Below, piece after piece: positions 56,494 to 64,000 of a DNA stretch of 64,000 nucleotides (position 1 is its first letter; every line of letters begins with the position of its first letter). The stretch covers positions 1 to 64,000 of the forward strand of contig JBFWOF010000031.1 of NCBI GenBank assembly GCA_050250665.1, read 5' to 3'. The notes under the pieces are model-generated. The model saw only the letters and a list, made by a program, of their open reading frames with translations. It was not told the DNA's origin and did not search any database. A program made the position numbers and the translations under genes. Source of the DNA: JADKFD01 sp050250665. Its GTDB lineage: Bacteria > Pseudomonadota > Gammaproteobacteria > Xanthomonadales > SZUA-5.

Positions 56494-58857
56494 ATGTCGG
56501 CTAGGCCCGCCGCTCGCAGCGCCCGACTGCGCGACCAGCTCGGCGCCTGGCTGATCGCCGTCTGCGGGCTGCCGCTGGTGCTCTTTGCCTGGTCCTACGG
56601 GATGCTGGAGAGCCGCCATCTGGTGTCCGTGCACCAGGCGCGTCTGGATGCTGCGGCACAGACCGCAGCGGCGGCGCTGGACCAGTATCTGAAGTTGCAT
56701 CTGGCCGCCATCGAATACCTGGCGGATGATCTGTCCCGGGCGGATGGCAATGTTGCCTCGCTGTCGCGCGACCTGGCGTCGATGCGTCGGCGATTTCCGG
56801 GTTTCCTGACCATGCTGCGCACCGATGCCGACGGTTATCTGCGCGCGGTCGCCAGCGGTCGCACGCTGGAGGAGGATCTGGCCTACGTCGCGATCCGGAA
56901 TTCGGTAGCCGACCGGTCCTATTTCCAGGTGCCCCGCGACAGCGGCAGGAGCTACGTTTCCGATGTCTTCCAGGGCCGCGGTCTGGGTACCGACATCATC
57001 GTCGCCATTGCCTCGCCGGTGTATCTGGACCAGCGCTTTGCCGGCGTGGTCCAGGGCTCCTTGCGCATTGCCAACTTCGACCGGATTGTCGAGCGCCTCA
57101 GTCTGGCGACGGAGGGGCTGTCGCTGGACGTCGTGGATCGACGTGGCGCCGTGGTCTATTCGAACGGCGCAGCGCCACGGCCGCTGATGCGTATTGAACC
57201 GGAGCCGTCGGATGGTGCCGATAGCGAAGCCAGCGACCTTGATCATGAGGCTGCCCGATACACATCGGTGTCCCAGGTGGGAATGCTCGGCTGGCAGGTG
57301 ATCGTGCGTTCACCCGGCACTGCCATCGCCCAGTCGCGCTGGCAGCTGCAGTGGCTGGTCGCGGCGATTGCCGTGGTAGGCATGCTCGCCATCTGGCTCG
57401 CTATCGGTCGTGTCGTCGCGCTGGTTGCGCGGCCGCTGGAGCTGATCAAGCAGGATATCGACCGTCTGGATGTGCAGAGCGAGGTCGGCATCCCGGAACT
57501 GGAGGCACTTCCGGCTGGTGCTTCAGTCGAAGTCCATTCGATGCGCGAGGGCTTGCTGCACCTGGCCGAGCGCCTGTCGGAAGCACGCCGCGGCTGGATG
57601 GAGGCCATGGCGGCCCGGGCGCGCTCGCATGCGGATCTGGAGCGAGTGGTGGCCGACCGCGAAAACCATATCGCCCGGCAGACCGATGAACTCAAACGGG
57701 CGCTGGCGGCGGCGGAGGCTGCCAGCGTGGCCAAGGATCAGTTGCTGGCCAACACCAGTCATGAAATCCGCACGCCGCTGAACGGCATCATCGGCACCAC
57801 CGAACTGCTGCTGCGGGAGGATCTGGCCGCGGCCCACAAGCAGCGATTGCGCACGCTGCTCGGAAGCGCCGAAGGGCTGATGGCGCTGCTCAACGATCTG
57901 CTCGATCTGGCCAGGGCAGACCGTCAACAGGCAGCGCTGGTCACCCAGGCCGTAGTCCCGGCCGAGATTGTCGAATCGGTACTCGACAGCCTTCGGCCTC
58001 TGGCCGAACAGCGCGGTCTGCAGCTGCTGCTTGAGCCCCCGGATCCGCGACTGCCGGCCAGGGTCATGGTCGATCCGCTGCGCCTGCGCCAGATCCTGTT
58101 GAACCTGACCGCCAACGCCATCAAGTTCACCGAGGTCGGCAGTGTGCGCATAAGCGTTGAGGCAGCGGCACCGGGTCAGGTCCGTTTCAGCGTGATCGAC
58201 ACCGGTATCGGCATACGCCCGGAAGATCGTGAGCGCATCTTCGAGCCTTTCGTGCAGGTGGACGCGTCATCCAGCCGACGTTTTCAGGGCACTGGCCTCG
58301 GCCTGACCATCACCCGGCACTGGGTCAATGCCATGGGCGGAGAGCTGACGGTGGAGAACGCGCCCGGCGGCGGCAGCTGCTTCAGCTTCAGCTTGCCGCT
58401 GGAGCCAGCGCCGGAACCGGTGGCGGCGACCGAAACGGCGATGCCCGAGCCGGTGAGCGGCTTTCCGCGCAAGGTGCTGGTGGTGGATGACGTGGAAGTC
58501 AATCGTGATGTGGCCCTGGCGCAGTTGCTGGCACTGGGTATGGACTGCGCGGCCGCGGAAGGCGGTGCGCAGGCCGTGGCCATGGTGGCCGAGGGCGACT
58601 TCGATCTGATTCTGCTGGATTGCCAGATGCCGGAGATGGACGGATATGCCACGGCCGCTGCCATTCGCCGCCTGGCGATCGCGCGGCAACCGAAGATTGC
58701 GGCCATGACCGCCAATGCCCAGCCGGGCGAGCGCGAGCGCTGCCTCGCGGCCGGCATGGATGACTATCTGTCCAAACCAGTGCGCCTGGCGCATTTGCGG
58801 CAGTTGTTCGAGCGCCTGTCCGCCGCTGCCGACGCCACAGGTATGATCGGCGCATGA
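56494..58857 (+). CDS. Membrane hybrid histidine kinase, Cache-HisKA-HATPase-REC
   Basis: A 787-aa sensor kinase. Membrane helices at about 18-37 and 286-306 flank a periplasmic dCache-type domain (ALDQYLKLHLAAIEYLADDL, then RDSGRSYVSDVFQG...VAIASPVY). A HAMP-like/coiled linker (about 310-415) leads to HisKA with His423 in NTSHEIRTPLNG, HATPase with NLTANAIKF, DTGIGI and GTGLGL, and a receiver domain with Asp709 in LLDCQMPEMDG and Lys in SKPVRL. All catalytic residues are intact. The ATG at 56494 has only a weak GGGCGGGC upstream; a start at 56440 would add 18 Pro/Arg-rich residues. The stop overlaps the next gene's ATG (ATGA). Divergent from the HPt gene, a likely partner. Confidence 0.92.
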   Translation: MSARPAARSARLRDQLGAWLIAVCGLPLVLFAWSYGMLESRHLVSVHQARLDAAAQTAAAALDQYLKLHLAAIEYLADDLSRADGNVASLSRDLASMRRRFPGFLTMLRTDADGYLRAVASGRTLEEDLAYVAIRNSVADRSYFQVPRDSGRSYVSDVFQGRGLGTDIIVAIASPVYLDQRFAGVVQGSLRIANFDRIVERLSLATEGLSLDVVDRRGAVVYSNGAAPRPLMRIEPEPSDGADSEASDLDHEAARYTSVSQVGMLGWQVIVRSPGTAIAQSRWQLQWLVAAIAVVGMLAIWLAIGRVVALVARPLELIKQDIDRLDVQSEVGIPELEALPAGASVEVHSMREGLLHLAERLSEARRGWMEAMAARARSHADLERVVADRENHIARQTDELKRALAAAEAASVAKDQLLANTSHEIRTPLNGIIGTTELLLREDLAAAHKQRLRTLLGSAEGLMALLNDLLDLARADRQQAALVTQAVVPAEIVESVLDSLRPLAEQRGLQLLLEPPDPRLPARVMVDPLRLRQILLNLTANAIKFTEVGSVRISVEAAAPGQVRFSVIDTGIGIRPEDRERIFEPFVQVDASSSRRFQGTGLGLTITRHWVNAMGGELTVENAPGGGSCFSFSLPLEPAPEPVAATETAMPEPVSGFPRKVLVVDDVEVNRDVALAQLLALGMDCAAAEGGAQAVAMVAEGDFDLILLDCQMPEMDGYATAAAIRRLAIARQPKIAAMTANAQPGERERCLAAGMDDYLSKPVRLAHLRQLFERLSAAADATGMIGA

Positions 58858-60032
58858 CCAAGACCCCAACCGAGACCTTGCCGCTGGTGCGGCTCAAGAC
58901 CGAGCGCCGCTCGAACCATCCCTGGATCTTCCAGAAGATGGTCGAGAAGCCGGACCCGAAGCCGCGCCCCGGCAGCGTTGTCGATATCGAGGACCGCACC
59001 GGAGAATGGGTCGGTCGCGGTTTCTACAACGGCCACTCGCGAATCGCGCTGCGGGTGCTCACCGAGCAGCGCGAGTTGGTCGTCGATGCCGATTTCTTCC
59101 GCTACCGCATTGCCCGCGCACTGGAGTTGCGGCGCGAGGTGCTCAAGCTGGAGGACGTCACCGATGCCTATCGGGTGATCCACTCGGAGGGCGATGATCT
59201 GAGCGGTCTGGTGGTCGATCGTTTCGCCGACACGCTGGTGATCGAATATTTCTCGGCCGGCATGTGGCGCTTGCGCGACGTCATCCGGCGGGCGCTGGCC
59301 GAGCATTTCGGCGACCACCAGTTCTACTGGTTCGCCGAGGAACATGTTGCCAAGCAGGAAAGTTTCGACTGCTCGGTGCCGGCGCCACCACCGCCGACCA
59401 CGATCACCGAGCACGGTCTGCGCTTCAAGGTGGCACCGGGGCAGAAGCACAAGACCGGTTTCTTCGCCGATCAGCGCGACAACCGCAAGCGCCTGGGAGA
59501 TTTCTCGGCGGGCAAGCGGGTGCTCGATCTGTGCTGCAATTCCGGCGGTTTTGCCATCTATGCCGCCGCCGCTGGCGCCGAAGAAGTGGTGGCCGTGGAT
59601 CTGGACGAGGAAGTGCTGGAACTGGCGAAGCACAACGCCCGGCTGAACAAGGTGCGGGCGCGTTTTGTCCACGCCGACATCTTTCCCTGGTTGCGCGACG
59701 CCGCCAACAACGGCGAGCAGTTCGACACCGTGATCCTGGATCCGGCCAAGATGACCCGCGACCGCGAAAAAATCATTCCGGCCCTGAAGAAATATCTGGA
59801 CATGAACAAGGCGGCGATGGCGGTGGTCAAGCCAGGCGGCATCCTGCTGACCTGTTCGTGCACGGGCCTGGTCAGTGAAGAGCAGTTCCTGGACATGATC
59901 CGGCGGGCCGCCTTCTACGCCAACCGCACGGTACAGATACTCGAAGTGCGCGGCGCTGGCGCCGATCACCCCTGGCTGGCGCACGTGCAGGAGTCGCGCT
60001 ACCTGAAATCGGTGTTCTGCCGGGTCTACTGA
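58854..60032 (+). CDS. rlmI: RlmI-like 23S rRNA (cytosine-5) methyltransferase
   Basis: A 392-aa SAM-dependent methyltransferase. An N-terminal PUA-like domain (SNHPWIFQKMVEKPDPKPRPG, roughly residues 20-90) is followed by a central connector and a Rossmann domain: motif I LDLCCNSGGFAIYAAAAGA, VVAVDLDEEVL, and motif IV ILDPAKMTRDR. LLTCSCTGLV carries the catalytic Cys. The layout matches E. coli RlmI (m5C1962 in 23S rRNA, 396 aa). It overlaps the hybrid kinase stop by ATGA, so it is co-translated with it, which is an unusual partnership. It converges with the oxidoreductase gene ending at 60066. The exact target base is inferred from family resemblance only. Confidence 0.9.
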   Translation: MTKTPTETLPLVRLKTERRSNHPWIFQKMVEKPDPKPRPGSVVDIEDRTGEWVGRGFYNGHSRIALRVLTEQRELVVDADFFRYRIARALELRREVLKLEDVTDAYRVIHSEGDDLSGLVVDRFADTLVIEYFSAGMWRLRDVIRRALAEHFGDHQFYWFAEEHVAKQESFDCSVPAPPPPTTITEHGLRFKVAPGQKHKTGFFADQRDNRKRLGDFSAGKRVLDLCCNSGGFAIYAAAAGAEEVVAVDLDEEVLELAKHNARLNKVRARFVHADIFPWLRDAANNGEQFDTVILDPAKMTRDREKIIPALKKYLDMNKAAMAVVKPGGILLTCSCTGLVSEEQFLDMIRRAAFYANRTVQILEVRGAGADHPWLAHVQESRYLKSVFCRVY

Positions 60033-60065
60033 GCGCCACCGCCGCAGTCGACCGCAGCGAAGCGC

Positions 60066-61064
60066 TCAGGGCAGCACCAGCACCTTGCCGGCCGCATGTC
60101 CGGCCTCGACATAGGCGAGGGCTTCGGCCGTCTTCTTGAGCGGATAACGGCGGTCGATCTCGGCGCGCAGCTGGCCGGCATCGACCAGTTTCACCAGTTC
60201 CGCCAGTTGGGCGCCATCGGGACGCATGAACAGATAGTGGTAATTGACCCCGCGGGCCTTGGCTGCCGCCCGCTCCGGCCGGGTCAGGAAGGCCAGTATC
60301 CAGGTCAGCGGTGGACCGACGCCCCAGGCCCGCGCGACTTCGGGTGTGGGCATCGCCGCAATCGAGATCACATGTCCGCCGGGTCGGGTGATGGCGATCG
60401 AGCGCAGCAGGGTGTTGCCGCCCTGGGTGTCGAGCACCACATCGGCGTTGTGCATGATCTGCTCGAAGCGCGTCGAGCGGTAGTCGATCACCTGATCGGC
60501 GCCCAGTTGCAGGCAGCGCTCGCGATTCTTCTCGCTGGCCGTGGTGATGACCCGCGCGCCCTTCCAGCGACCCAGCTGCAAGGCAAGATGGCCGACCCCA
60601 CCGGCGCCGGCATGCACCAGCAGGGTTTGCCCGGCGCTGAGCTGGCCAAGTTCGAACAGTGCCTGCCAGGCGGTCAATCCGGCCAGCGGCAAGGCCGCGG
60701 CGTCGGCGAGATCGATGCTCGACGGCGCCAGCGCAGCATCGGATTCGGCCACCAGTGCACGCTCGGCAAAGGCGCCGATGCGAGTCTTGCCCAGGCGGGC
60801 AATGATGCGGTCGCCCACCTTGAAGCGGGTCACGCCAGCGCCGGTCGCCCGCACCGTGCCGGACAGATCGTTGCCCAGGATCAGTGGAAAATCGAAGCGC
60901 ATCATCGATTTGACCTTGCCCTGTCGGAGCTTGAAATCGATCGGGTTGACGCTGGCAGCGGCGACGTCGACCAGCAGATCGTGAGCGCCGGGGCTGGGTT
61001 CGGGCAGGGTCCCCACGCGCAGCCGCTCGGGTCCACCGTAGGCTTCGATGTAGGCTGCAAGCAT
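60066..61064 (-). CDS. Zinc-free MDR-family NADPH:quinone oxidoreductase-like protein
   Basis: A 332-aa medium-chain dehydrogenase/reductase. The N-terminal GroES-like part has SVNPIDFKLRQGKV and LGNDLSGTVRATG, and the Rossmann NADPH-binding loop HAGAGGVGHLALQLGRWKGA is near residues 152-171. No structural or catalytic zinc Cys cluster is visible, so this is a quinone-reductase/zeta-crystallin-like enzyme rather than an alcohol dehydrogenase. GVNYHYLFMRPDGAQLAELVKLVD near the C-terminus is typical of the group. The ribosome site GGAGG lies in the last codons of the upstream GGDEF-EAL gene, 4 bp of gap between them, so both are probably one operon. Confidence 0.9.
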   Translation of the reverse strand: MLAAYIEAYGGPERLRVGTLPEPSPGAHDLLVDVAAASVNPIDFKLRQGKVKSMMRFDFPLILGNDLSGTVRATGAGVTRFKVGDRIIARLGKTRIGAFAERALVAESDAALAPSSIDLADAAALPLAGLTAWQALFELGQLSAGQTLLVHAGAGGVGHLALQLGRWKGARVITTASEKNRERCLQLGADQVIDYRSTRFEQIMHNADVVLDTQGGNTLLRSIAITRPGGHVISIAAMPTPEVARAWGVGPPLTWILAFLTRPERAAAKARGVNYHYLFMRPDGAQLAELVKLVDAGQLRAEIDRRYPLKKTAEALAYVEAGHAAGKVLVLP

Positions 61065-61068
61065 GGTT

Positions 61069-64000
61069 CTATCCTCCGGTGGTGGTACTCAGCACCTCAG
61101 ATTCCGTTGATCTTGATGCCAGCCATTGTCTCAGTTCGTGCATGGGCAAAGCGGCGCTGTAATAGAAACCCTGAGCCCAGTCACAGCCATGGCGCTGGAT
61201 GAAGGCCAGATCGGCCTTGCGCTCTATCCCTTCGGCCACCAGTTCCATGCCCAGGTTGTGACCCAGGCCGATGACCGAGCGACAGATGATCGCCGAGTCC
61301 GGATCGTCGGCCACGCCGATCACGAAGGACTTGTCGATCTTCAGCTTCTGCACTGGAAAGCGTTTCAGATAGGCCAATGAGGAATAGCCGGTGCCGAAAT
61401 CATCGACCGTCAGACTGACGCCCAGGCTGCGCAATCTCAGCATCAGGGCGACGGCCTCGTCCTGATCGTGCATCAGCACGGTCTCGGTCAGCTCGAACTC
61501 GATGCGATCCGCCGTCAGCGCGTTGCGCGTCAGCGCCGAACTCACCACCTTGACCAGTTCCGGGTCGTGGAACTGCGCCAGCGACAGATTCAGTGCCAGC
61601 CGCACTCCAGGCAGCCCGGTGGCATCCCAGGCTGCCAGATCGGCAAGGGCGCGCTCGATCACCCACTGTCCCAGAGACGCAATCAGGCCACTGCTCTCGC
61701 ACAGCGGGATAAACAGATCAGGCGCCAGCAGGCCGCGCTGCGGGTGTTGCCAGCGGATCAGGGCTTCGATGCCGTGCAGGGCACCAGTGCTCGCAGACAC
61801 CACCGGCTGATAGTGCAGGACGAACTGATTGCCGGCGATGGCATTGCCCAGGTCGTCCAGCAGCGCCCGCCGTTCCATCAACTCGTGATGCAGACGCTCG
61901 GTATAGAAGCGGTAGGTGTTCCGGCCCTCCGCCTTGGCGTGATACATGGCCAGATCCGCCTTGCGCAGCAGTTGGTCGGCGTTCTGATCGTCATTGGGAC
62001 ACAGGGTGATGCCGACGCTGACACCCACCTGCACGCGGTGACCGCTGATGTCGAAGGCTTCGGCCAGCGCCGTGATCAGGGTATGGGCCATGCGTGCAGC
62101 CACGCTGACGTCGCTGATCTGCGGCAGCAACATGGCAAACTCGTCACCACCCAGGCGCGCCAGACTCGCGCCCGGGACCAGCCGCTTTCTCAGGCGCTCG
62201 GCAACCGCGCAGAGCACGGCGTCGCCGACCGCATGGCCGAGACTGTCGTTGGCCAGCTTGAAGTGATCCAGATCGAGGAACAGCACTGCCATCAGCGTGC
62301 CTTTACGCAGGCTCTGCTCGACCGCCTGTTCCAGTCGGTCATTAAACAGGGTGCGATTGGGCAGGCCGGTAAGCGTGTCATGGGTGGCCAGCATCCGGAT
62401 CTGTTCTTCCGAGCGTTTGCGCTCGGTGACGTCGCGCACCTGGATGTTGTAGAGGCCGCCGCTGGGGCCGCGCCAGTAGCTGACCGAGACTTCGGCCGGG
62501 AAAGAACTGCCGTCGCGGCGTTCGGCACCGAATTCCTGGACCCGTGTCGCGGCGCGGCTGGTGGCGCGGCGCTCGACCCGGCCAGCATTGTCGCCGTCTA
62601 CGCGTGGATCCCAGGGCATCAATCGGGACAGCGGTGCACCGAGCAGTTCCTCCTCGCGCCAGCCGAACATCAGCTCGCCGCTCCGATTCAGGCTGCGGAT
62701 GAGTCCGTCGTCATCGATCTGGATCAGCGCATCGTGGGCCAGTTCGGTGACGGCGCGGAACTGCGCGGCCGAGGCCCGCAACTGATCGCTGCTGGTCTGC
62801 AGTTGCTCGGCATAAGCATTGAACTTGTGTGCCAGCAGACCGAGTTCGTCGCGGCTGGAGACCTCGATCCGTCCCGGACTCGAGGCCTGCTCGGCGGCGG
62901 CCAGCTGCGAGACCATGCGCCGGATCGGCATCACCAGATAGCGCCGTACCAACCAGCCGGCCACTGCCATCACCGCGATGATCGCCAGCGACATGGTCCA
63001 GGCCAGCTGGCGCATGAAGCTGAGTACCGCATCGCGCACCAGCCTGGCGGGCTGCACCACGACCAGCTGCCAGTGGGCGTTGGGAAAGCGCAGGCTGGTC
63101 ACCAGGACCGGCTCCCCCAGAAAGGCATCCTGATCCAGCGTGGTCTGGCGCACGGCCAGCCCGCTGCTGCCATCGTCGCGGAGCTGATCGGCAATGCGCA
63201 AGGCCTCGGCATCATCGATATTGTCGCTGGCTGCGGCAATCTCCCGGGCCAGCGCCGTCAGGTCGGGGTCAGCCTTGATCTGGGTGCCAAGGCGCAGATA
63301 GGACGCCAGTTCGCTGAACACCGGATACTGGCGAATCAGGCCTTCGACAGCGACGGTCGGGGCGTGGCCAGCCGTCGCCATTTCGGCGGGCTCGGGCGGC
63401 CGGGTGATGAAGACCTCGTTGCGGTCGAGCGCAAAGGCGTAGCCATTGAGCGCCTGGCCACGTTCGAGCAGAAAACCCTGCAGGCCGGACAGGCGCAGAT
63501 CGACGGTGCTGACGCCGATGAAGCGCTTGCCGCGACGCATCGGCACGGCGCAGGTCACCATCGCTTCGCTGGTGTACGGATCCTGGTAGGAGCGCGACCA
63601 GTAGCAGTGTGCTTCGCTCTGATGGCGCGCCGGCACATACCATTCTTCCTGATGGTAGCCGGGGCCACCCGGGGCGTTGTAGTCGTCGAAATAGCGCAGC
63701 TTGCCGGCAGCATCACGACCCCAGAAAAAGCTGCGCCGCTCGGTGCCGGTTTCGAACTCACCAGGTTCGGGCCAGATGCCACCTCCCGCAATCAGATCGG
63801 CGCGGTCCTCCAGATCCAGCAGATGGGGCAGCAGTCGTCGCCACAAGGCTGGATCGCGTGGCAGCAATTCACCCAGATTGGCCAGCGTGGCTGCCAGACC
63901 CTCGGCCAGTGCCAGCTGTTGTCCCACTTCCGCCGCCAGCCGCTGGGTGGCGCTGCTGGCCAGTGCCTTTTCCCGTGCCAGCAGCAGATCGTAGCCGCGG
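61069..64000 (-). CDS. Membrane PAS-GGDEF-EAL protein, 5' end outside window
   Basis: The frame is open to the right edge, so the first part is missing; 976 residues are visible. The visible N-terminal two-fifths look like a periplasmic Cache-type domain (YDLLLAREKALASSATQRLA and on through YVPARHQSEAHCYWSRSY). A membrane helix follows (MSLAIIAVMAVAGWLV), then HAMP (IRRMVSQLAAAEQ...ELGLLAHKFN) and PAS (TELAHDALIQIDDDG). Next is GGDEF with the intact signature RLGGDEFAML and the substrate-binding DHFKLANDSLGH. EAL follows with intact EAL in GIEALIRWQ, DDFGTGYSSL, KLKIDKSFV and VAEGIE. Both synthesis and breakdown of cyclic di-GMP therefore look possible. Stop at 61069, followed by the quinone-reductase-like gene. 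Confidence 0.93.
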   Translation of the reverse strand, partial: RGYDLLLAREKALASSATQRLAAEVGQQLALAEGLAATLANLGELLPRDPALWRRLLPHLLDLEDRADLIAGGGIWPEPGEFETGTERRSFFWGRDAAGKLRYFDDYNAPGGPGYHQEEWYVPARHQSEAHCYWSRSYQDPYTSEAMVTCAVPMRRGKRFIGVSTVDLRLSGLQGFLLERGQALNGYAFALDRNEVFITRPPEPAEMATAGHAPTVAVEGLIRQYPVFSELASYLRLGTQIKADPDLTALAREIAAASDNIDDAEALRIADQLRDDGSSGLAVRQTTLDQDAFLGEPVLVTSLRFPNAHWQLVVVQPARLVRDAVLSFMRQLAWTMSLAIIAVMAVAGWLVRRYLVMPIRRMVSQLAAAEQASSPGRIEVSSRDELGLLAHKFNAYAEQLQTSSDQLRASAAQFRAVTELAHDALIQIDDDGLIRSLNRSGELMFGWREEELLGAPLSRLMPWDPRVDGDNAGRVERRATSRAATRVQEFGAERRDGSSFPAEVSVSYWRGPSGGLYNIQVRDVTERKRSEEQIRMLATHDTLTGLPNRTLFNDRLEQAVEQSLRKGTLMAVLFLDLDHFKLANDSLGHAVGDAVLCAVAERLRKRLVPGASLARLGGDEFAMLLPQISDVSVAARMAHTLITALAEAFDISGHRVQVGVSVGITLCPNDDQNADQLLRKADLAMYHAKAEGRNTYRFYTERLHHELMERRALLDDLGNAIAGNQFVLHYQPVVSASTGALHGIEALIRWQHPQRGLLAPDLFIPLCESSGLIASLGQWVIERALADLAAWDATGLPGVRLALNLSLAQFHDPELVKVVSSALTRNALTADRIEFELTETVLMHDQDEAVALMLRLRSLGVSLTVDDFGTGYSSLAYLKRFPVQKLKIDKSFVIGVADDPDSAIICRSVIGLGHNLGMELVAEGIERKADLAFIQRHGCDWAQGFYYSAALPMHELRQWLASRSTESEVLSTTTGG

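Noticed and set aside
60030..60068. Inverted pair TGAGCGC/GCGCTCA overlapping both stop codons at the rlmI/oxidoreductase junction
   Set aside because: Seven-base arms with a 25-base loop; likely chance created by the two TGA codons and GC bias.
61126..62785. Plus-strand frames opposite the GGDEF-EAL gene
   Set aside because: The minus-strand frame has intact GGDEF and EAL motifs; these are antisense shadows.

Overview
The window is 64 kb of GC-rich bacterial chromosome with dense coding on both strands. It most likely comes from a gammaproteobacterium of the Lysobacterales (Xanthomonadales). The evidence is the radC | coaBC-dut-algC block with a long two-membrane-segment AlgC, the rph-rdgB-hemW block, a multifunctional cca with an HD domain, and REP-type intergenic repeats of the 'GTGGGAGCGGCTTCAGCCGC' kind common in that group. 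There is no phage, integrase, transposase, CRISPR or rRNA. This is an ordinary chromosomal segment mixing housekeeping genes with signalling, secreted and envelope genes. Many functions are inferred from motifs only.

Layout. 0.2-2.6 kb: tRNA-Met(CAU) and two unrecognised proteins. 3-6.4 kb: a membrane Ser/Thr kinase with TolB-like and TPR domains, followed by an ECF-type sigma factor. 6.7-13.6 kb: a large secreted beta-propeller protein, a kinase/PLP-enzyme fusion and a short-chain dehydrogenase. 13.8-19.3 kb (minus strand): a hybrid histidine kinase, a phosphoribosyltransferase and two overlapping nucleotidyltransferases of the RlaP-like type. 19.6-27 kb: a POT peptide transporter, a secreted putative papain-like protein with a basic linker and very acidic tandem repeats, a DUF3857/transglutaminase protein and an M14 metallopeptidase. 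27-31.3 kb: a translationally coupled GT2-methyltransferase-methyltransferase operon divergent from a GT-C-like membrane protein. 31.3-34.2 kb: hemW, a seven-copy REP array, rdgB and rph. 34.6-40.5 kb: small secreted or membrane proteins, xthA, an RsbW-like ATPase and a carboxylesterase. 40.9-46.9 kb: tRNA-Lys(UUU), trpS, ampG, a repeat island and cca. 47-50.7 kb: a DUF3034 protein, a globin-like lipoprotein, a GT-B-like protein and an HD-domain protein. 50.9-55.9 kb: radC, coaBC, dut, algC. 56-64 kb: an HPt protein and hybrid kinase, rlmI-like, a quinone-reductase-like enzyme, and a GGDEF-EAL protein running off the right edge.

Themes. Signal transduction is heavy: two hybrid kinases, one HPt, one Ser/Thr kinase beside a sigma factor, one orphan RsbW-like ATPase, and one diguanylate cyclase/phosphodiesterase. 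Several secreted proteins carry uncharacterised domains. Intergenic space is a mosaic of at least eight dispersed repeat families, some nested in others.

The most interesting candidates are the secreted Cys/His protein with opposed charge arms (21.1-23.6 kb), the nucleotidyltransferase pair (13.8-15.6 kb), the kinase/phospho-lyase-like fusion (10.1-12.4 kb), the kinase-sigma pair (3.0-6.4 kb) and the 38-bp-period REP array (32.5-32.8 kb).
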